This document shows, piece by piece, positions 63,992 to 64,000 of a stretch of 64,000 bases of DNA. Below the pieces are notes generated by a model, which had not been told where the DNA came from, searched no databases, and saw only the letters and a list, made by a program, of their open reading frames with translations. This DNA comes from Streptomyces capitiformicae (GTDB lineage Bacteria > Actinomycetota > Actinomycetes > Streptomycetales > Streptomycetaceae). The DNA lies in assembly GCF_002214185.1 (NCBI RefSeq), contig NZ_CP022161.1, forward strand, positions 124,001 to 188,000, written 5' to 3'. The position numbers were made by a program, and so were the translations under genes. Numbering within the stretch: the first letter of the stretch is position 1; every line of letters starts with the position of its first letter.

Positions 63992-64000
63992 TGCGTCGCC

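Overview
This is high-GC DNA from an actinomycete, almost certainly a Streptomyces. The evidence is a Streptomyces subtilisin inhibitor gene, a mycothiol-dependent formaldehyde dehydrogenase, an exact CebR-type cellulose operator, several SpoIIE/PP2C stress phosphatases, GTG/TTG starts with ATGA/GTGA overlaps, and dispersed GC-rich palindromic repeats. No tRNA, rRNA, CRISPR array or complete insertion sequence was seen.

Region by region. (1) 1-7.2 kb: the right edge of a probable biosynthetic cluster. A translationally coupled minus-strand run encodes a fused aminodeoxychorismate synthase, two AMP-forming acyl/aryl ligases and an FAD monooxygenase cut by the window edge. A membrane-anchored monooxygenase-fold protein lies just upstream, and a divergent DUF3050 heme-oxygenase-fold protein could be an N-oxygenase. 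(2) 7.2-10.9 kb: an SDR relic, a small membrane protein, an SDR, and the mycothiol formaldehyde dehydrogenase with its metallo-beta-lactamase partner. (3) 11-14.5 kb: a sulfane-sulfur regulon with a persulfide dioxygenase-rhodanese fusion, a TauE exporter, a CstR-type repressor and a membrane rhodanese, with three matching operators. (4) 14.6-20.7 kb: an ABC exporter, an aldehyde dehydrogenase divergent from an NTF2-like protein across a long palindrome, a broken repeat protein and a glycosyltransferase. (5) 20.8-30.5 kb: a headless TetR relic, a secreted beta-propeller, a GH5 glycosidase, a phosphoesterase and two divergent SpoIIE phosphatases.

(6) 30.7-39.5 kb: a secreted S1 protease with an acidic repeat tail, a thioesterase, then an NHLM-type peptide export locus: a double-glycine precursor, a HlyD-like protein, a C39-peptidase ABC transporter and a second NHLM ABC transporter. 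No tailoring enzyme is visible and the predicted core has no cysteine. (7) 39.5-45.6 kb: IS and monooxygenase debris and a peptide-type ABC locus (binding lipoprotein plus fused permease, no ATPase), an MFS transporter and a GNAT. (8) 45.7-53.6 kb: Ppx/GppA, a STAS protein, a subtilisin inhibitor with a lysine at the reactive site, an esterase, a lactate monooxygenase, a sigma-like/zinc-finger/membrane/ricin protein and a Fic-like toxin-antitoxin pair. (9) 53.7-64 kb: a CebR-boxed GH9 cellulase, a gutted GH2 galactosidase, a third SpoIIE phosphatase, an AraC/PhyH divergent pair, and a decayed two-component system whose kinase is fused to a binding-protein fragment.

The best candidates for new biology are the NHLM locus with a cysteine-free core, the ADC-synthase/DUF3050 cluster edge, the CstR regulon with an extra rhodanese domain, and the sigma-like ricin protein. 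The window also records unusually heavy gene decay: at least seven broken genes or gene fragments, several of which look like deletion scars.
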